The translations under genes and the position numbers were made by a program. From CAZMLC01 sp964567125 (lineage in GTDB: Bacteria > Verrucomicrobiota > Kiritimatiellia > RFP12 > UBA1067), in contig CAZMLC010000006.1 of the NCBI GenBank assembly GCA_964567125.1, forward strand, positions 3,236-67,235: DNA of 64,000 nt, written 5' to 3'. Below the pieces are notes generated by a model, which saw nothing but the letters and a program-made list of their open reading frames with translations, searched no databases and had not been told where the DNA came from. Below are positions 60,465 through 64,000 of the stretch, piece by piece; positions within the stretch are counted from its first letter, which is position 1, and every line of letters starts with the position of its first letter.

Positions 60465-61984
60465 TCACAGCAGCGACCACCCGTTGTGATAGGGCTGCCG
60501 CAGCAATCCATCGGCTTGAGGGTTGTTGGTCACCTTGAGCGCAACAGGATCAAACGCCACGCTCTTGCCTGTTTGAATCGCGAGATTGCCCAGCAGAACA
60601 AACTCGGTCAGCGGCACAGCCCAGTCAAAGTGACAGCCCGCCTTCTCGCCACCCTTGCAGGCCACCATCCATTCGGCAAAGGTGTCGCCGCGCCGTACCA
60701 GGGTTTTCGGCAGATTCGCGAATTTTTCCGCACAGGTTGGCGTTAAAATCGTACTGTCGAGCATGATACCCTGATCGCCCTTATAGAGCACGCCTTCATC
60801 GGGCAACGGACGGTCACCGAGTTCCTTCGGTGCCGGCGGACGCAACCCGCCGTCGTACCACACCACGCGACATTCCGGAAGATTTCCGCGCGCGGGGAAG
60901 TCGTACGTTACAATGCTGGCCAAGGGGAAGGAGGCCGCATAACTGCGGCTAGTCGTCGCACTGACACGCGTCGGATAGCTCAGCTTGAGCGCCCGCATCA
61001 CGATGTTGATATGGTGGCAACCCATGTCGCCCAGCGCACCGGTGCCAAACGCAACCCAGCCGCGGAAATTGAAGGGGTGAAAGACGCGACGTCCGCCCCA
61101 GTTGAGATTGGGCATCTCCGGAATACAACTACCCTCCGGCCATTGCGCAGCAAAGTCAATCGCCGGTGCAGGGCCCAGCCACATCTTCCAGTCGAATGTT
61201 TCCGGTACAGCATCTTTGAATGCCGGGTAGCTCGGCATGCCCTGCGGCCAGGCCGGACGGTTCGACCAGAGGTGAACTTCGCGGACCGGACCAATCGCCC
61301 CGGCCTCAATCAGCTCCGTTATGCGGCATCCCTTCTCGCCCGTATTCGGCGCAGTCGTCACTTGCGTGGCGGTGCCGGCCTGGCGCGCAGCCTCCGCGAC
61401 AACGCGACATTCCTCAATCGTTCGCGTCAGCGGCTTGACGCNNNNNNNNNNNNNNNNNNNNNNNNNNNNNNNNNNNNNNNNNNNNNNNNNNNNNNNNNNN
61501 NNNNNNNNNNNNNNNNNNNNNNNNNNNNNNNNNNNNNNNNNGCAGCCTCCGCGACAACGCGACATTCCTCAATCGTTCGCGTCAGCGGCTTGACGCAGCA
61601 CACGTGCTTTTTCGCACGCAAGGCCGCCAGCGTGATCAGCGCATGCGTATGATCCGGCGTGCCACAATAGACGGCATCGACCTTGTCCTTCTCCGTCCGC
61701 AGCAGCTCGCGGAAATCGCGGTATCGCCGCGCCTGCGGAAAAAAGTCGTACGTTTTTTTGGCATGAACATCGTCCACATCACAGAGCGCGACGATTTCAA
61801 AGCCGGCTTGCGCAGCGTGCTTGAGATGCGCATGCCCGACACCGCCAACACCGATTGCGCCTACGGTTATTTTTTCTGACGGCGGCGTAAATCCTTCGCC
61901 ACCCAAGACGTGGCGCGGTACAATCATCGGCGCGGCAATACTTGCAAAGCCAGCGCGCACAGCAAATTGGCGACGTGTCATCAT
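60465..61984 (-). CDS. Gfo/Idh/MocA-family oxidoreductase with Tat signal (spans an assembly gap)
   Basis: After collapsing 155 artefact bases the product is 454 residues. It starts MMTRRQFAVRAGFASIAAP, a twin-arginine export signal, so it should be folded with cofactor and exported. The NAD-binding domain is VGAIGVGGVGHAHLKHA, CDVDDVHA, AVYCGTPDHTHA and KHVCCVKPLTRTIEE (the family EKP motif here reads VKP). The C-terminal part matches the longer exported Gfo/Idh/MocA group common in Planctomycetes and Verrucomicrobia (GTGALGDMGCHHIN). GGGGGG lies 8 nt before the ATG at 61984. Likely acts on sugars or polyols; substrate unknown. Confidence 0.9.
61387..61596. other. Assembly gap inside the oxidoreductase gene with duplicated 55-bp flanks
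   Basis: N run 61442-61541. Bases 61387-61441 recur exactly at 61542-61596; collapsing joins CRVVAEA to ARQAGTAT in frame. Confidence 0.92.
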
Positions 61985-62209
61985 ATCAATAGCCCCCCTT
62001 AAATGTCCGCTACATTGCGGTTCCCTGTAACGCATTACGGATTATTTTCATCATGCGCTTTCCCCTCTAAAGGGGTCAAGTCTCTTTTCGCGCTAAAAAA
62101 TTAAACCATTAAAAAAATACCATCGCTTAGGTCTTCTGAAAAATCGCCGCGATCCGATGCATGATGGTGGCCTGCCGCTCTAAAACACCATGGAAACGCC
62201 GCATGTCCA

Positions 62210-64000
62210 TCAGCGAATCAGCATGAGCGTGGCTTTGGAAGGCGGCACCACCGCCGACAGGACAACATCATCGATCGTCCACCCTGTACTCGCTGTCCGT
62301 TTGCTGGTTCCCATGCGCCAACGGAGATAGAGCGTATGCCCCGCGAAACGCAGCGTGTTGGTTAAGGCCACCTGCACCTCTTCAAAACCACTGCTGCTGC
62401 CGGACCACGCCGCAATCTTGCCCAGAGGGCTCGCCGTATTTTGTGTCGTACTGGTCAAGGTTGCATTGTACCCGTTCGCCACGAACGTTGCCCCTGATGC
62501 GGCATTCGTGACGTTGACCCACGCTTCGCTGTCCACCGCGAGCTCCAGCACCCCGCCATCCGCGCTATCCGTAAAGCCCCGTTTCTGCATAAAGGAGAGC
62601 ATGAGCGCGGAGGCTCGCACTGAAATCGGAATGCCCGGCGAAATCGCACTGGTATCGGAAGTTGCCGAACTTCCAGCAGAAAAGAGCGCCTGCGTCCCGC
62701 TTGCAACGCTCCCTGCAGACGAGAGCCCCCACGCGCTTGTTCCGACGGTCGATAAGAATGTCCAGCCGCGACCCGCGAGATCATTGGTCTCGAAATACTC
62801 GCTCCAGCATGGCGCACGCACAATCACGGCATTTGTGACAACTGCGGTTTTGCCATCGGGATTGGTGTACACGAGATTCCAGAAACCGACATCTGCGGTG
62901 GAGGTGTCGCTCCGGGCCAGCGCTGTATTGCCAAAAGCCTGAACGCCATCCCCGGGAATATCGGTCGCGCTCTCCTTGGAAAGCGCCGCAGTTCTGCCCA
63001 TCAGCAGATCACTGCCCGTCAAGGTAAAGAGCTGCGTACCTGAACCGCTTGCAGTTGCTGTGGTAATCTGCGGTGCGGATACCGTCGCATTCGTCGAACC
63101 GCCGCTGATGATCAGCGAAAACGGTTGATCCCCGTTGGTCAAGGTGCCTGCATACGTCACGCGCGCCGTGTAGGTTCCCGCAACACCCGGTGACGCGACC
63201 AGCACCTGTTCGACATTGTCGGTATAGTTTGACCCTGTGGTCGCAGCAGCGGCCATGGCGTTGGTTGTCCATGAGCCTACAAAGGGCATTACCCACGGCT
63301 GGTAGATGGTTCCCGACGGGTCGATGACGCGCAGATCCAAGTTATTGACCAGACGCGCCGTGCGCGAGTCCCCCGTCGTTGCACTTGCTCCGGCTGGATC
63401 GGTCCAGCAGAGCGTTGCCTTGATCGGACTTACGCCGTCCCAGACAAATGAAACCTGAACCGCCGTCCGATTCGTTGATAGATGATCTTCCGTGATCTGC
63501 CGCGCCCCAGAAGATGTCTTGTAGGCACAGAGCAATGTGGCTGCATTTGTCGCGTTGATGAGCCCCCACCCATATTGATAGTCAGGTCCTACGAGACCGA
63601 GGTCATCCGCAGTATGGATCAGCAACGCCTTTAATGTGCTCGCCCGCATGTACTGGTTGGTAAAAAGCAGACTGAAGAGATTGACCAGCAAATTCGCTGT
63701 TCCTGCCGCGCTAGGGGTTGCCATGCTCGTGCCGCTCATCGTCGTATACGCACTGTCCGAGGAGTAACTCGTCGAATACAGCGATGCACCATTCGCCACA
63801 AGGTCAGGCTTGATCCGTCCATCGTCCGTTGGCCCCCACGAAGAGAAACTCTGCATCGTCGTGCCCGCCAAGGAGCGAACCCCGCCACTCACCGCATCCC
63901 CGACCGCACCAATGGTCACGACATTCTTGGCCAGCGCATGAAAACTGATGGTGTCATAGCCGCCGCGATACGTGCCGTCTCCGCCTGGATGCGAAGCGGC
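62210..64000 (-). CDS. Subtilisin-like (S8) secreted protease, N-terminus beyond right edge
   Basis: An open frame of 597 codons enters from the right edge. It shows the S8 C-terminal catalytic segment: VVTIGAVGDA, SFSSWGPTDDGRIKPDLVA, then GTSMATPSAAG with the catalytic Ser. The Asp and His of the triad would lie beyond the window. A beta-sandwich (P-domain-like, LVNNLDLRVIDPSG) follows, then an IPT/Ig-like region. A jelly-roll ends the chain (STGWTIDDVVLSAVVPPSKATLMLIR), similar to the modules in the M6 protease. No sorting signal is visible. The start and exact domain order cannot be given. Confidence 0.88.
   Translation of the reverse strand, partial: AASHPGGDGTYRGGYDTISFHALAKNVVTIGAVGDAVSGGVRSLAGTTMQSFSSWGPTDDGRIKPDLVANGASLYSTSYSSDSAYTTMSGTSMATPSAAGTANLLVNLFSLLFTNQYMRASTLKALLIHTADDLGLVGPDYQYGWGLINATNAATLLCAYKTSSGARQITEDHLSTNRTAVQVSFVWDGVSPIKATLCWTDPAGASATTGDSRTARLVNNLDLRVIDPSGTIYQPWVMPFVGSWTTNAMAAAATTGSNYTDNVEQVLVASPGVAGTYTARVTYAGTLTNGDQPFSLIISGGSTNATVSAPQITTATASGSGTQLFTLTGSDLLMGRTAALSKESATDIPGDGVQAFGNTALARSDTSTADVGFWNLVYTNPDGKTAVVTNAVIVRAPCWSEYFETNDLAGRGWTFLSTVGTSAWGLSSAGSVASGTQALFSAGSSATSDTSAISPGIPISVRASALMLSFMQKRGFTDSADGGVLELAVDSEAWVNVTNAASGATFVANGYNATLTSTTQNTASPLGKIAAWSGSSSGFEEVQVALTNTLRFAGHTLYLRWRMGTSKRTASTGWTIDDVVLSAVVPPSKATLMLIR

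Noticed and set aside
1..64000. CRISPR array, tRNA, rRNA, insertion sequence or prophage
   Set aside because: No regularly spaced repeats, no tRNA cloverleaf or rRNA-like block, and no transposase, integrase or phage structural protein was seen.

Overview
The window looks like a metagenome-assembled contig from a Gram-negative member of the Planctomycetes-Verrucomicrobia-Chlamydiae group, most likely Kiritimatiellota/Verrucomicrobiota. Three things point there. Very large secreted proteins carry Ig/PKD, thrombospondin-3-like and LamG segments. Outer-membrane assembly genes (LptE-like, BamD-like) are present. There is a eukaryote-type glycogen branching enzyme and a MurU-AmgK fusion. The taxonomic call is inference from protein style, not from a marker gene. 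I see no rRNA, tRNA, CRISPR array, transposase or prophage.

Layout. 1-2.6 kb: the N-terminal part of a secreted discoidin-like protein, a Pro/Val/Gln-rich secreted protein and an AT-rich orphan, all on the minus strand. 3.1-5.7 kb: cmk, a 38-residue membrane peptide and the ABC-F ATPase uup. 5.8-7.5 kb (minus): dciA, maf and a membrane-anchored coiled-coil protein. 7.5-11.3 kb: pfp, rimO and a JetD/TOPRIM-like gene. 11.5-14.7 kb (minus): transketolase, then two half-size chromate-transporter genes. 14.8-20.1 kb (minus): a TPR-like membrane protein, folB, a MurU-AmgK fusion and a 707-residue protein of unknown function. 20.3-24.8 kb (plus): a membrane protein, a parvulin, hemL and glycerate kinase. 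24.8-30.6 kb (minus): a secreted coiled-coil protein, glgA, glgB, HU, upp and a VTT-domain membrane protein. 30.9-48.9 kb: a secreted DUF4352-like protein (plus), then on the minus strand a small membrane coiled-coil protein, a ~3,550-residue secreted giant, an M6 metalloprotease and an M24 aminopeptidase. 49.1-54.2 kb (minus): bamD-like, lptE-like, hflX, rsmI and a B12-binding radical SAM gene. 54.3-60.4 kb (plus): serA, prmA, a lipoprotein hydrolase and a SulP anion transporter. 60.5-64 kb (minus): a Tat-type Gfo/Idh/MocA oxidoreductase and a subtilisin-like protease running off the right edge.

How the genes fit together. Central metabolism is represented by PPi-type phosphofructokinase, transketolase, glycerate kinase, phosphoglycerate dehydrogenase and glycogen synthesis. 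Envelope upkeep is represented by LptE, BamD, cell-wall sugar recycling and a lipoprotein hydrolase. Translation quality is represented by rimO, rsmI, prmA, hflX and uup. A heavy investment in secreted multidomain proteins and proteases fills roughly a third of the window.

Two observations stand out beyond gene content. First, a 23-bp palindrome of the form GTGGCAGCC-N5-GGCTGCCAC recurs eight times, seven of them inside coding sequence and always in the same codon phase. Second, all four 100-N gaps are flanked by an identical 55-bp direct repeat. They are therefore scaffolding artefacts, and the three genes they interrupt, plus the promoter-proximal region of a fourth, are intact.
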